The notes under the pieces were generated by a model. That model saw only the letters and a program-made list of their open reading frames with translations. It was not told the DNA's origin and made no database searches. Shown piece after piece: positions 1 to 11,051 of a DNA stretch of 64,000 nucleotides (within the stretch, counting starts at the first letter, position 1; each line of letters opens with the position of its first letter). The stretch covers positions 2,736,392 to 2,800,391 of the forward strand of contig NC_133297.1 in the NCBI RefSeq assembly GCF_005239225.2, read 5' to 3'. Position numbers and translations under genes: made by a program. Source of the stretch: Populus alba (lineage: Eukaryota; Streptophyta; Magnoliopsida; Malpighiales; Salicaceae).

Positions 1-56
1 GGAGTAAAATCTTTCAACTTTATTGAAAATTCCATGCTTCAAGAAGCACACAAGTC

Positions 57-64
57 TATAAATA
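57..64 (+). promoter_or_regulatory. TATA box of patatin-like gene copy 1
   Basis: TATAAATA lies 155 bp upstream of the ATG at 219, and the same box is kept 152 bp upstream of the ATG of copy 2. Transcription would start around 85-95, giving a 5' leader of about 125 nt. The position is typical for a plant core promoter. No experimental start is known from the sequence. Confidence 0.7.
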
Positions 65-218
65 CCTCCACTGTACTCCCTTTGGGATATTACAAGTTTC
101 AAAACTTAATTAGATTTCAGCACTAACTATAGACATCTCCCAAGGCTCTCAGAAAGTTTAAGCTAAACACCTCTAACTCTTCCGCTTATAGGCTCTCGAT
201 CAGTACTATTAGCTAGCA

Positions 219-2395
219 ATGCCTTTAAATTCCTCCTCAATCTCTCATATCGAGACTTTAAGATCACCCATTCAACCCCCAACTTTTGGAAACCAAATCA
301 CTGTTCTTAGCATCGATGGAGGTGGAATAAGAGGAATCATACCAGCAACTATCCTTGCCTTTTTAGAGTCCGAGCTTCAGGTAGTCTAGAAATCGGTCTC
401 TTTAAGGACGTATTGTTGCATGTCAAATAGACCTGCAACATCATCCATTTTTTTATGCATGTGCTAGCTCATGGTGATAATATATAAAATAGAGTAGAAT
501 AAGAAACTACGTACAGGGAACGATTCCTCGGTCCACCTAAGGGTCTTGCAGGCTGCCTCTGCCCACCTTCCACCGAGGCTGTTTTGTTTTGTAGTTTTAT
601 GCTTTTTGCTTTTTGCCTTTTTATTAATAGTTTCATCAAAAGAATACATCGCACTTGCATGCAGGATAATAGTTTATTTATATCGGTGTATAATTGTAAT
701 GTCTTTTTCCAGGTATAAAATAATATCCGTAATTTCATCTCCTATCACTGACTAGTATGTTTTGCTATTCAAATTGTAGAAGCTGGATGGTGCAGACGCA
801 AGACTTGCAGACTACTTTGATGTGATTTCAGGCACCAGCACCGGTGGCCTCGTGACTGCTATGCTAGCTGCCCCGAACGAGCAAAACCGCCCTTTATTTG
901 CCGCCAAAGACATTAATGACTTCTACCTTGAGAACTGCTCTAAAATCTTTCCCCAGGACGGGTAATAATGCCATATACGAATGCCATAATGAGTTAAATA
1001 TAGTATATCAAGTACTTCTTTAAAACTATTTTTTTTTTCTCCTTCAAATGTCTAGATACTAACTGTATACTCACTGGCAATAGGTCTCCATTCGCTTCTG
1101 CTGGAAAACTGATCAAGAGTTTGAGAGGACCAAAATACGATGGCAAATTTCTGCATAGCATTGCCAAGGAAAAAATGGGAGATAAACGCCTGCACCAGAC
1201 CATGACGAACATTGTGATCCCAACTTTTGACATCAAGCGCCTTCAGCCAACAATCTTTTCAAGCTATCAGGTTCGTTATATATACAAACACAACTCTTAA
1301 AATTCTATGTGTTGCTTGAGAAAAGAATCGTTTCACACTGCAAAGTATATGTCCTTACAAGACGTCCCGCTTTATTAATTCTTTAGGTGAAGAACGACCC
1401 ATCCACGGATGCCCTTTTATCTGATATATGCATCGGGACTTCAGCTGCCCCAACTTACTTCCCTGCCCATTATTTTGAAACCAAGGACCCGTCAGGCAAA
1501 GTGAGAGAGTTCAATCTGATTGATGGTGGTGTGGCAGCAAATAATCCAGTATGTTCATCATTTATCTTCAGCTCTTGAACTTGCATAACTCGTAACATAT
1601 TGATGAATCCTATCATTAATTTCCTTTTGAATTTCCAGACTTTAGTTGCCATGAGCGAAGTTTCCAAGGAAATCACTCGGAAGAATCCTGACTTCTTCCC
1701 CACAGCGCCTATGGATTATGGTCGATTCCTAGTCCTGTCCTTGGGGACTGGCACAGCAAAATCCGAAGAAAAGTATGATGCAGATGAAGCGGCCAAGTGG
1801 GGTGTCTTGGGATGGTTGACAAGTGACAATTCTACTCCATTAGTGGATGTGTTTACAGAAGCTAGTGGTGACATGGTTGATCTTCATGTTGCCACTGTTT
1901 TCCAAGCCGTCCACTCTGAGGAAAATTATCTTCGAATTCAGGTGTATATCACGCACATGTGGTTATTCAAGATATTAAATTATATTCTCCCACGAAGAAA
2001 TTAAAACTAAAAACTAGAAAACGAAACCCTGACTATAAGATGTGTGAAATGCAGGATGACACGCTGACCGGAACACTTTCGTCCATGGATGTTGCCACGA
2101 AAGAGAATTTGGAGAATCTTGTGAAAGTGGGTGAGAAATTGTTGAAAAAACCAGTATCAAGGGTGGATTTAGGCACTGGAATCTTTACACCTGTTGATAA
2201 GATGACAAATGAAGAGGCTCTCATAAAGTATATATCTGCTCAAGTCTATATATTATAGTGATTTCTATGGCATCTTATTTCATCTTGCTGATTTTTTTTT
2301 TTGTTTGACTGTATAGGATGGCTAAATTACTGTCAAGGGAGAAGCATCTTCGTGATTCTAGGTCACCAGTTGGAAAAGTTGCTACTTCGAAGTGA
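219..2395 (+). CDS. Patatin-like phospholipase (lipid acyl hydrolase), copy 1
   Basis: Seven exons: 219-380, 780-961, 1084-1270, 1387-1548, 1639-1941, 2055-2227 and 2317-2395. All introns are GT-AG and the protein is 415 aa, close to the usual length of plant PLP1/PLP2-type patatins. The oxyanion loop DGGGIRG is at residues 33-39. The nucleophile elbow GTSTG is at 72-76, with Ser74 as nucleophile. The catalytic aspartate lies in DGGVAANNP at about 223. The Ser-Asp dyad is therefore complete and the enzyme should hydrolyse galactolipids and phospholipids. There is no signal peptide, which fits the cytosolic class. In this family expression is often stress- or pathogen-induced, but the promoter does not show this directly. 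The closest named class is Arabidopsis PLP2 (PLA IIA). Confidence 0.95.
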
Positions 2396-2521
2396 ATATG
2401 ATTCGTACACTAGATTATCCAGAAAATCAATTAGACGCAAATTAATAAATTTGAATAAAGATGCCATGCACACACATGGTATCCTAGATCGCGTTGTGTA
2501 ATTCTTTTGTTTTTTACAGTT

Positions 2522-2523
<2 letters not shown>

Positions 2524-2575
<52 letters not shown>

Positions 2576-2582
2576 ATATATA
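2524..2582. repeat. (AT)n microsatellite downstream of patatin copy 1
   Basis: About 59 bp of nearly pure AT dinucleotides in the 3' region of copy 1, broken by a single TT. The matching place in unit B has only a few AT bases, so the tract expanded after duplication or collapsed in B. Confidence 0.95.
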
Positions 2583-2932
2583 ATGTAATAAAGATGTCAT
2601 GAATGCTGTTAGCCTTTCAAAAATATATTTGTTTGCTCATCTTTTTATAATTTGTTAAGCTTTTGATCTTCTTGCCTTGTATTCTTACTTACAGCCCTTA
2701 AATTTTGTAAATAGATATGAATAATAATAAGTTGAGGGCTGGATTTGGAGAACCAATGATGACTTTCTCTTCATTATAAATATACAAAGATTAAAATAAT
2801 ATTCTCGCTAATATATGTATAATATTATATCTGCTAACAAGGAACTTCCTCGGTATGGCAAGAAGAAAATAAAAGAAAAGGTAGAAGGCCTAACTCCATT
2901 TTCACAAGCTTTTGACAAGCTATCCATGAATA

Positions 2933-3283
2933 TGATAGATGTAATTTATGAAAAGAAGAAGAATTGACAGAATAAGAAACAGAGAAGAGAGTTTTGCATA
3001 ATTAATTCCTATCCTTCATTACACTTCAGTTGACTTTTTATAGCCAACTACGAATGAATAAAAATAACTGATACAACGAAATGGAAATAATGGCAGAATT
3101 AATCGGTGCATGATTCCCACACACATTCTACATACAACGAAAAGCAAGGCACTTGCATCACTTAAACACTAACTGCTGTGACATGTCAGCACATGATTCA
3201 CGAATGCAATGCAGACGTGCCTGGCAAAGGTGGACTGCGTGCATGTCATGGTTGCATGGTGAAGGGATCTGCTGCACATATCA
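2933..3283 (-). repeat. 3' LTR of the chromovirus (351 bp)
   Basis: Matches 7783-8149 except for two substitutions and a 16-bp segment that is absent here (near 3150) but present in the other LTR. On the element strand it starts TGATATG and ends ATCTATCA. Its first three bases also serve as the TGA stop codon of pol. Confidence 0.97.
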
Positions 3284-3962
3284 TTCCCCTACCCTCAAAG
3301 TATCCTTGTCCGCAAGGATAAAATCAGGATAAGTCTTCATAAAAGGCCACAAATTTTCCCACGTAGCATCTTCCACAGCAGCACCTTTCCATTTGATAAG
3401 AACCTCCTTTTTAGGCCGATACTGACCCTTGCATATGACACGATGATCCAAAACCAACTCAGGCTGTGGCAGAATGGTCGAAGTCACTGACACTGGTGGA
3501 AGCTCTGAAGAGACTGGAACCACATAACTCAAACATTTACGTAGGCGACTCACATGAAAAACATCATGAATGTGAGATCCAGCAGGTAAGGCAAGCTTAT
3601 AGGCAACTTCCCCTACCTTAGCTAACACTGGATAAGGGCCAAAGTAACGTGGTGCCAGTTTGATTGACTTACAAAAAGCAATTGATGTTTGCCGATATGG
3701 TTGTAACTTCAGATAAACAAGATCGCCCACAGAAAAATGAACCTCACGACGATGTTTGTCAGCTTGAGTTTTCATACGATCTCTTGCAAGGACTAGGTGG
3801 TGGCGTAATTCCTGAAGGACTGAATCTCTATCACGTAAATACTCATCCACAGCTTGGACACGAGTAGTTCCTGGCACATAGGAAAGCACGGTTGGTGGTG
3901 AAATGCCATAAACTGCTTCAAATGGCGAAATCTTTGTGGAAGAGTGAATGGCAGTATTATAA
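3281..3962 (-). pseudogene. Chromovirus pol, C-terminal part: integrase end and chromodomain (frame-shifted)
   Basis: This segment continues the integrase after a one-base insertion at about 3963-3966. It holds the rest of the integrase core, a GPY/F-like stretch (PRYFGPYPVL) and a chromodomain with VLIKWKG and EDATWE. Chromodomains of this class can guide integration to particular chromatin; whether this one does is unknown. It ends with a TGA formed by the first bases of the 3' LTR. It lies in a different frame from the upstream pol, so it would not be made as part of the polyprotein without frameshifting. Confidence 0.9.
3284..3298 (-). other. Polypurine tract
   Basis: On the element strand this reads GAGGGTAGGGGAA directly before the 3' LTR, the usual plus-strand primer position. 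One T interrupts it. The tract is also translated as the last codons of pol. Confidence 0.8.
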
Positions 3963-5516
3963 CTAGAATTCTGCCCAAGGCAACCAATCCACCCACTTAT
4001 GCGGTTGATCACCTGTAAAACATCTCAAATACTGCTCCAGTGTTCGATTGACAACCTCAGTTTGTCCATCCGATTGAGGATGATAACTGGAGCTCATATT
4101 AAGCTGAGTACCCTGCAGATGAAACAGAGTTTTCCAAAAAGAACTCAAAAATACCTTGTCTCGATCGCTGACAATAGACACAGGAATGCCATGCAGTTTG
4201 ACAACATTAGCAATGAAAGATTTGGCCACAGTAATGGCCGTGAATGGATGCTTCAAAGCTACAAAATGGGCATATTTACTCAAACGATCCACCACAACCA
4301 TAATCACTGTGTTGCCCAATGAAGGAGGCAATCCTTCCACAAAATCCATAGATACCTCAGTCCATATTTTTTGAGGAATAGACAAGGGCTGCAACAGTCC
4401 AACAGGACTCAAACAATCTGTCTTAAAACGTTGACAGATATCACAGCGCTGGAGAAATTCTTTGACATGTTGTCGAAGTTTTGGCCAAAAGAAGGTACCT
4501 CGGATCCTTGCTAGAGTTTTGTGGTAACCAAAATGACCGCCAATAGGAGAAGAGTGATGCTCTGCCAAAACTGAAGGAATTAATGGAGAAGAGGGATTCA
4601 AATATACCTTGCCACCTTTGAACCACACACCATCTTTACAAGTATACAGTTGTCGTTGATGCCCAGAATTCAGCTTGAATAAATCAGTGTAGAAAGGGTC
4701 TTGTTGAACCTCTTGTTGCAGACGCATCCACCAATCGGGCTGAGGCAAGGAAACTGCCATAAAGTTGATCTCGAATTTCCTGGACAGTGCATCAGCACCT
4801 TTGTTTTCATGGCCCTTTTTGTATTCCACCACATAATCATAACCGAGGAGTTTCGGAAGCCAACGAGTTTGTGCAGGAGTTGTGATGCGTTGTTCCAAAA
4901 GAAACTTGAGGCTCTTGTGATCAGTCCGAACAGTGAAGGGTCGCCCCAGAAGATAAGGTCGCCACTTACGGATGTCTTTGACAATGGCCAACATCTCTTT
5001 TTCGTAAGTGGAGAGTGCCAAAGATGAACCTTTCAATGCCTCACTAAAGAATGCAATAGGCTGACTTTGTTGAATAAGAATAACGCCTATTCCAGTACCA
5101 CAAGCATCACATTCAATGAAGAAACGCTGAGAAAAATCAGGCAATCGTAGAACAGGAGGTGAAGTCAAGGCCTGTTTAAGTTTGTTGAAGGCTGTGGACT
5201 CATTTATTCCCCAACGAAATCCTTCCTTGCCTAAACAATGAGTCAATGGTGCTGCAATATTGCCAAAGCCACTGATAAATTTTCTATAATACCCTGCCAG
5301 CCCCAAGAAGCCACGCACACCCTTCACTGTTGTAGGCTCAGGCCAATCAACCACTGCCTGAATCTTGGAAGGATCAACCTCGACTCCTTTCTCTGATATG
5401 ACATGGCCCAAATAATTCACCTGCGATACTCCAAACTGACATTTTGATTTCTTGACATATAAAATGTTACTGGACAAAATGGTTAGAACACTAATGATAT
5501 GTGAAACATGTTCATC
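3963..5516 (-). pseudogene. Chromovirus pol, middle part: RT end, RNase H, integrase
   Basis: Same frame as gag-pro-RT but separated from it by a single TAG at 5517-5519. It contains the RT thumb and connection, RNase H motifs (FFIECDACGTGIG and TDHKSLKFLL), the integrase HHCC zinc finger (HH...CDICQRF) and the DD-E core (SMDFVEGLP, SDRDKVF, and a Glu in QTEVVNRTLEQY). All key catalytic residues appear present. It closes at a TAG (3963-3965) caused by a one-base insertion. Two lesions in an otherwise clean reading frame point to recent inactivation. Confidence 0.93.
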
Positions 5517-7757
5517 CTAATTTTTAGAGTAAATCAAAATATCGTCGAAGAACACAATAATATACTTGCGAAGATAAGGCCTGAACAGATCGTTCATGAG
5601 ACTCTGGAAAGTAGCTGGGGCGTTCGTAAGACCGAACGGCATTACTACAAATTCAAAGTGTCCTTCATGTGTGCGGAAAGCTGTTTTCTGGATATCTGAC
5701 TCCTGAACCCGAATTTGGTGGTACCCCGAACGTAAATCTAGTTTTGTAAAAAACCTGGCACCATGCAGCTCATCCAAGAGCTCATCCACAATCGGAATCG
5801 GGTATTTATCCTTCACTGTTATGTGATTGAGTGCCCGAAAATCGACACAGAATCTCCACGTTCCATCTGCCTTCTTTACCAACAAAACAGGAGATGAAAA
5901 AGGACTGTTGCTTGGACGAACTAAACCGGATTCAGGAAGTTCTTTAACCATCTTTTCAATCTCAGTTTTTTGATAGTATGGGTACCTGTATGGACGAACA
6001 CTAACAGGTTCACTGTTGGGTTGAAGTAGAATACGGTGGTCATGTGAACGATGTGGTGGCAAAGTTGTTGGAGTGTCAAAAACATGCGAAAATTTGTCAA
6101 GAATTGCTGCGAGATCACTGGAATAAGTGGTAGTGGAGGCCACATGCTCAGTCATAGTAATCTGGAGAAACAACCCAGTTTGTTGCAAGTTAAAAAGGTC
6201 CTTATTGGATAAGGCCTCCAACCCTGCACGACCAATTCCCTGAAACATGCGTTTGATACCCCCATCTGTGAAACTCATCGTGAGATTTCTATAATCTGTT
6301 TCTATTGGGCCAAGAGTCGCAAGCCATTGTACGCCTAAAACCACATGACAAGCAGCAACAGGTAAGACATAAAAATCAGCAATTACCACATGACCTTGGA
6401 TGAGTAGGGAAAGAGCAAGACACCGTCCGCCACAAACAATCTTCTCACGATTAGCCACCATCACCTGAAACGTCTTATCTCGAATTTCTTGCAGCCCAAA
6501 TTGAGAGACAATGGATTGGTCAATGAAATTATGTGTACTTCCTCCATCGATCAACACTGTGACATCTTTGTTCTTCAGTTTTCCGATTACACGAATGGTC
6601 TGTGGATGCTCAGTTCCAGCGATGGCATGGAAAGATATCTCTGGAAAAGATTCCACAGTGGCAATGTCAACGGTGCAATCCTCACTGGTATTGGTGTCTG
6701 CTGGTGTGGAATCTTCAATCATAAACAGTTGTGGCCTTTGACAACGATGCCCTGGTATGAATTTTTCATCACAATAAAAACAAAGACCCTTCTCACGTCT
6801 TTCACGAGCTTCCTGATTGGTTATCCTCCTAAATGAGGATGGAGCAGCACTTTGGATTGGTTTAGATGCTGGTGGTGGTCCCAAGACACCACTGTTGGTG
6901 GTAGACAGAGGACGAGAAATGACAGGAGATTGAGTAAAGGTATTACCTTTCCTTTGCAGGAGATTACGTTCCTCCACCAGGCGAGCAACTCCAATGGTAT
7001 CTCCTAGAGTCTTCGGCTGTTTAATTTTGACATCCAAACGGATATCATCCCAAAGTCCTGCAATGAAACATCCAACCAAGAATGATTCTGGTAACCCATC
7101 CACACGATGTGATAGCCCTTCGAAAGCTTCTTGGTACGCTGCTACTGTTGTGACTTGTCTGCAACGAGTTAAAGCTTTAGAGGGATCCTCATACTCAGTT
7201 GGACCAAAACGTTGGAGGAGTGCTGCTGTAAACTCAGGCCATGTGAGTGTCCCCATGTACTTAGTCAGCCAACGGTGCCACTGCAAAGCTAATCCTTCCA
7301 GGTGGAAAGAAGCGAGTTGCACTCTTTGCTCATTCACAATGTTCTGAAATTCGAAGAATTGCTCCGCCTTATAAACCCATCCTGCTGGTTCATCACCACA
7401 GAATTTTGGAAACGAGAGTTTGAGCTGTTGATGACTCCTGTCAAAACCAGCACTTGGAAAGGAACAAGCAGAAGCTAGTTGACAACCCTTTTGTGAAGTT
7501 TCTCCTTTGGTGAAAGAATGGACATCTTGAATAATGGTTTGTTGATTGGAACTCTGGCGTAATGACATTGCTTGTAACTCACTGATTGTGTTTTGGAGGT
7601 TTTGGAGGGAGGTGGTAACTTGATTCATGTTGTTGTTCAGGAGATCGAAACGAGACTCATGTTGGGTTTTAAGAAGATCAAATTGAGATGCATGTTGAGC
7701 CAATGCTTCAGTGACCTCATTGCGAAACTCAATATTGCTTTTGTTCCTAGTTTCCAT
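5517..7757 (-). CDS. Chromovirus gag-protease-RT open reading frame
   Basis: The first ATG is at 7757-7755, just inside the PBS; 746 codons precede the TAG. Residues about 110-260 form the retrotransposon gag domain. A variant zinc knuckle [14 protein letters not shown] lies at about 326-339. The aspartic protease motif is IDGGSTHNF at about 403, with DGG replacing the common DSG. RT begins after about residue 560, with [31 protein letters not shown] and the catalytic [10 protein letters not shown] near the end. The stop falls immediately after this motif, so RT is cut in half. Confidence 0.93.
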   Translation of the reverse strand: METRNKSNIEFRNEVTEALAQHASQFDLLKTQHESRFDLLNNNMNQVTTSLQNLQNTISELQAMSLRQSSNQQTIIQDVHSFTKGETSQKGCQLASACSFPSAGFDRSHQQLKLSFPKFCGDEPAGWVYKAEQFFEFQNIVNEQRVQLASFHLEGLALQWHRWLTKYMGTLTWPEFTAALLQRFGPTEYEDPSKALTRCRQVTTVAAYQEAFEGLSHRVDGLPESFLVGCFIAGLWDDIRLDVKIKQPKTLGDTIGVARLVEERNLLQRKGNTFTQSPVISRPLSTTNSGVLGPPPASKPIQSAAPSSFRRITNQEARERREKGLCFYCDEKFIPGHRCQRPQLFMIEDSTPADTNTSEDCTVDIATVESFPEISFHAIAGTEHPQTIRVIGKLKNKDVTVLIDGGSTHNFIDQSIVSQFGLQEIRDKTFQVMVANREKIVCGGRCLALSLLIQGHVVIADFYVLPVAACHVVLGVQWLATLGPIETDYRNLTMSFTDGGIKRMFQGIGRAGLEALSNKDLFNLQQTGLFLQITMTEHVASTTTYSSDLAAILDKFSHVFDTPTTLPPHRSHDHRILLQPNSEPVSVRPYRYPYYQKTEIEKMVKELPESGLVRPSNSPFSSPVLLVKKADGTWRFCVDFRALNHITVKDKYPIPIVDELLDELHGARFFTKLDLRSGYHQIRVQESDIQKTAFRTHEGHFEFVVMPFGLTNAPATFQSLMNDLFRPYLRKYIIVFFDDILIYSKN

Positions 7758-7768
7758 GGAAACGAGAG

Positions 7769-7780
7769 GCTCTGATACCA
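7769..7780 (-). other. Primer-binding site, initiator tRNA-Met
   Basis: On the element strand TGGTATCAGAGC starts two bases inside the 5' LTR. It is the canonical complement of the 3' end of plant initiator tRNA-Met, which primes minus-strand synthesis. Confidence 0.95.
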
Positions 7781-7782
7781 AT

Positions 7783-8149
7783 TGATAGATGTAATTTATG
7801 AAAAGAAGAAGAATTGACAGAATAAGAAACAGAGAAGAGAGTTTTGCATAATTAATTCCTATCCTTCATTACACTTCAGTTGACTTTTTATAGCCAACTA
7901 CGAATGAATAAAAATAACTGATACAACGAAATGGAAATAATGGCAGAATTAATCGGTGCATGATTCCCACACACATTCTGCATACAACGAAAAGCAAGGC
8001 ACTAACCCCACTAATTATTTGCATCACTTAAACACTAACTGCTGTGACATGTCAGCACATGATTCACGAATGCAATGCAGACGTGCCTGGCAAAGGTGGA
8101 CTGCGTGCATGTCATGGTTGCATGCTGAAGGGATCTGCTGCACATATCA
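7783..8149 (-). repeat. 5' LTR of the chromovirus (367 bp)
   Basis: Partner of 2933-3283. It keeps the 16 bp (around 8011-8026) missing from the other LTR and is flanked on its outer side by the target duplicate GAATA at 8150-8154. Confidence 0.97.
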
Positions 8150-8154
8150 GAATA

Positions 8155-9393
8155 CTCTTTGTATCAAGTGTTGAGAGGGAGTTGCACCCGATCCTAACAG
8201 TAACTACACCACTATGTTTAGTTATCCATCATTAGGTATCAATTAACTAATTATTTAACCCATGCTCCATCGCAAGTTAAAAAAAAAAATTTCAAAAAAA
8301 TATTAGGTATGCAAATTATCTTAATATGATTTTTTCATAGAAAAATTCAAAGTTCAAATCAAAAATCATATGGAAGCATCTATGTAAATAAATGAAAAAA
8401 AGTTGTTAAAAAAAAAAAACAATTAAGCGATGATTATAGATCAAGATATTCAATTATATAAAATAAGACATTTACCGGATTGTATTTACTGAATTTTTTT
8501 ATCTAAATCAATAAAAAAAAATAATAGAAATAAAAATATGAATGAAATTGATTGGATAAACTCACATCCTAAAAAAATATTACACACGGTCAAACATATA
8601 AGAAATAATATTTTTAAAATGAATATTTTTTATTCTGAAAAATAAAGTTCATTTGTATAAAAAAAAATATAGATAAATTAGAATAATATCTTCAAAAATC
8701 AAACATAAACAAAACAATTTTTTTAAAAAAAAAAACTTTTATCCAAAAAAAACATACAAAACATGTGACCTAAGCCATGAGACTAAGATAAACTCATAAA
8801 AAAATCAAAGATAATTTCAAAATCAATATTTAAAAAAAAAACTAATGCAAAACGATAAAATTGTCAAAGAAAATGAGCAAAAAAAGATATTGAATGACAT
8901 TAACTTTTCAAACTCATGACCTGGATTATAAAATTGAAAGTGCTATAAATGGAAAAAAAATGTGAAGCTATATTCATAATAAATTAAATATTGAAAGATA
9001 AAACTAGAAAGAAAAATCATTAATTATGCAAAATGATCTAAGAAAAAATTTTAATTAAAAGAATAAGGATAAAAATAAAAATAAAAAAAGTTAGAGAACA
9101 AATAAAAATTTTCAATTGAAGAGTAAATTAAATTAAAAAAATATAATAATAAAAGAAAAAAAAATAAGGGTTGTTAATTAACGTGTTGTTGTTGTTTATT
9201 AAACTCTTTCTCTTGAAATATTGAATTTTGAGTGATATACAGAATTTTATCAAGCTTAATATAAATAACCCACTTGTTTTCAGATGTGGATTGTTAACTA
9301 ACATATTGTTGGAAAACTATCTTAAATATCTTACATTGACCTTCGTTGTTGTTGTTGTTTATTAAGCTTTTTCTTTTTTTATTGGTAATCCTT
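8155..9393. other. AT-rich spacer of unit A, no gene seen
   Basis: Collinear with about 23,311-24,603 of unit B, apart from small indels and homopolymer differences. There are no long ORFs or RNA-gene signatures. The GTTGTTGTTGTTTATTAA blocks at about 9187 and 9346 are repeated within the spacer and also occur in unit B. Confidence 0.8.
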
Positions 9394-9685
9394 TATTAAA
9401 GAATAATATAAATTATATTTTAAAATTTTATTTAATAATTTATGTTATTGAATTGAGATAGCTCTTTAATATGATATTAGAGTCTTAATGATTAAGTGGT
9501 CACGAGTTTAAATCTTACCATCCTCCATTTATTTGAAAACAATTAAGCACAAAATAACATGGGCCTATGCAAGTTTCAAGTCTAAAAAGTTTTTACTTGA
9601 GGGGATGTGTTAAAGAATAATATAAATCATATCATGAAACTTTACCTATCAGCTTAAACTATTTGGTTGAGATGGTTCTTTAATA
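9394..9685 (+). mobile_element. TRIM retroelement, unit A copy
   Basis: Two direct 78-bp terminal repeats (9394-9471 and 9608-9685) share TTAAAGAATAATATAAAT and GGTTCTTTAATA-like ends. Between them lie a decayed PBS (TGATATTAGAGTC at 9472) and a polypurine tract (ACTTGAGGGGATG) directly before the second repeat. At 292 bp with no coding capacity it fits a terminal-repeat retrotransposon in miniature. The matching element in unit B (24,604-24,895) is also 292 bp, so insertion predates the duplication. Confidence 0.75.
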
Positions 9686-10114
9686 GAAAATAACAGAAAA
9701 TAATTAACACATAATTTTATTGAGCATAAAAATTTTAATTTAAAATATAATTACTAGATGCTTTTTCTTTAAATAATTTATTGAAATACAATCTAAATAT
9801 TTTTATTTATATGGATTTTAAATAAAATAAAATTCTAAGTTAAATAAAAAAAAAACTAAGAAAAATAAATTTTTTAATTGAATAAAAAATAAAATTCAAA
9901 CTAAATAAAAAAAATCCACCATCTAATAGCAAACAAGATAAGAATAAAAATTTTTATAGAAAAATAATCATTGCCCATCATCTCTTAACTTATCCTCCTT
10001 TTCTTTCTATCCAAACACGTGTATTAATTTTAGTACTTACCAGTTCGTGTGATCTTTCCATCCAAACACATGTTTTAACACTGAGCATATGATTCACATG
10101 TTACCCACATATAG

Positions 10115-11051
10115 AGTGTGTTTGGTATTGCGGTAGCTTTTGTGGTTGTGGTTTGAAAAAAGTTGTTTTATAAAAAGTACTTTTAGTTGAGGTTGGTTTT
10201 GAAAAAATAGGTGTTTGGTTAAAACTGTGGTTGAAACTGAGGTTGAGTAAAAAGTAGTTTAATGTGTTTGGTTAAAAAAATGCTTTTCAAATTGAGGTTA
10301 TAAAATATATATATAATATATATATATATATAATATATATATATATTGTTTTTAATTTAAATATTATAGATTTAATTATTGTTATTACATCATGAAATAA
10401 ATAATATTTTATATAAAATATTTTTTATTGTTTCATTAAACCATTTACAATTCCATCACGTATAAAATACATCCGATAAGGACTATAGTTTTATTGGTTT
10501 TGTAAGCGCGCAACAACATCAGGTAAAATATCATCAGAAATAAAATTAGGATTGTGATCAAATTCTACAAATATTACGTCATCAAACGATCTTCTTCTAA
10601 TTTATATAGTGTTATTGGATAATGTAAAACACTAATTTTTTAAAATAAAACACAATTAAAAATAAAAAATATTTTTTTTTACTGGATCAGAACCAGGTCC
10701 GGTATTCACTGTTCATGTGAACAGTGGAAGAATTCTCCACTGTTCATATGAACAGTGAAGGAACTCTCCACTGTGCACTTAAGTGAACAGTGGAGAGTGA
10801 ATTAATTTCACTCTCCACTGTTCACTTAAGTGCACAGTGGAGAGTTCATTCTCCAACATGAGAAGACGCAGGTAGGATCGCAGGAGAAGAACGCAGGAGA
10901 AGCAGATAAAATCTACTTCTCATGAGCTGAGGTTCGACCTCAGTTATTAGGTGGGGCCCATGTAAAAAAATGAGAAGTTTGGATTAACCAAACACTTTAC
11001 TTCAGCTTTTGTTTTCAACCGCTGCCGCAACCGCAGCGCCAAACGGCCACA
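10115..11051 (+). mobile_element. Non-autonomous Harbinger-like DNA transposon (0.94 kb), only in unit A
   Basis: Unit B shows the uninterrupted site (CACATATAGTGTACTTG at about 25,330), so the ends are clear. The flanking repeat is TAG or ATAG. Terminal inverted repeats read GTGTTTGGTATTGCGGTAGC on the left and, reversed, GGCCGTTTGGCGCTGCGGTT on the right. Inside are subterminal GTGTTTGGTT repeats, an AT-rich part, a decayed coding remnant (about 10,500-10,610, minus strand) and a cluster of palindromes. The superfamily is assigned from the GTTTGG ends and the short target repeat. Confidence 0.85.
10710..10847. repeat. Palindrome cluster with a perfect 41-bp hairpin
   Basis: Arms 10,761-10,801 and 10,807-10,847 are exact reverse complements around a 5-nt loop TTAAT. 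Upstream are two shorter palindromes built on CACTGTTCA...TGAACAGTG: one with a 2-nt mismatched centre, and one perfect 20-mer, CACTGTTCATATGAACAGTG. All lie within the 10,115-11,051 element. A transcript would fold into long double-stranded RNA. Confidence 0.95.

Larger units (their letters stand above)
2933..8149 (-). mobile_element. Ty3/gypsy chromovirus LTR retrotransposon, nearly intact
   Basis: The 5217-bp element reads on the minus strand. It has near-identical LTRs (2933-3283 and 7783-8149) with TG...CA ends, a GAATA target-site duplication (2928-2932 and 8150-8154), a PBS for initiator tRNA-Met and a polypurine tract. The internal order is gag, zinc knuckle, protease, RT, RNase H, integrase, chromodomain. 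Small size, short LTRs and the C-terminal chromodomain suggest a Reina-like chromovirus; the clade is inferred. Unit B holds the unoccupied site at about 23,300-23,320, which fixes the ends exactly. The LTRs differ by two substitutions and one 16-bp indel. A nonsense codon and a frameshift break pol, so this copy probably cannot move on its own. Confidence 0.97.

Noticed and set aside
1470..1703. Minus-strand ORFs across the patatin exons (also 2033-2224, 14,024-14,245, 21,882-22,115 and 22,419-22,640)
   Set aside because: They are antisense shadows of well-supported patatin exons and recur only because the gene is duplicated.
3664..5027. Plus-strand ORFs within the chromovirus
   Set aside because: They lie antisense to pol, whose domains are unmistakable on the minus strand.
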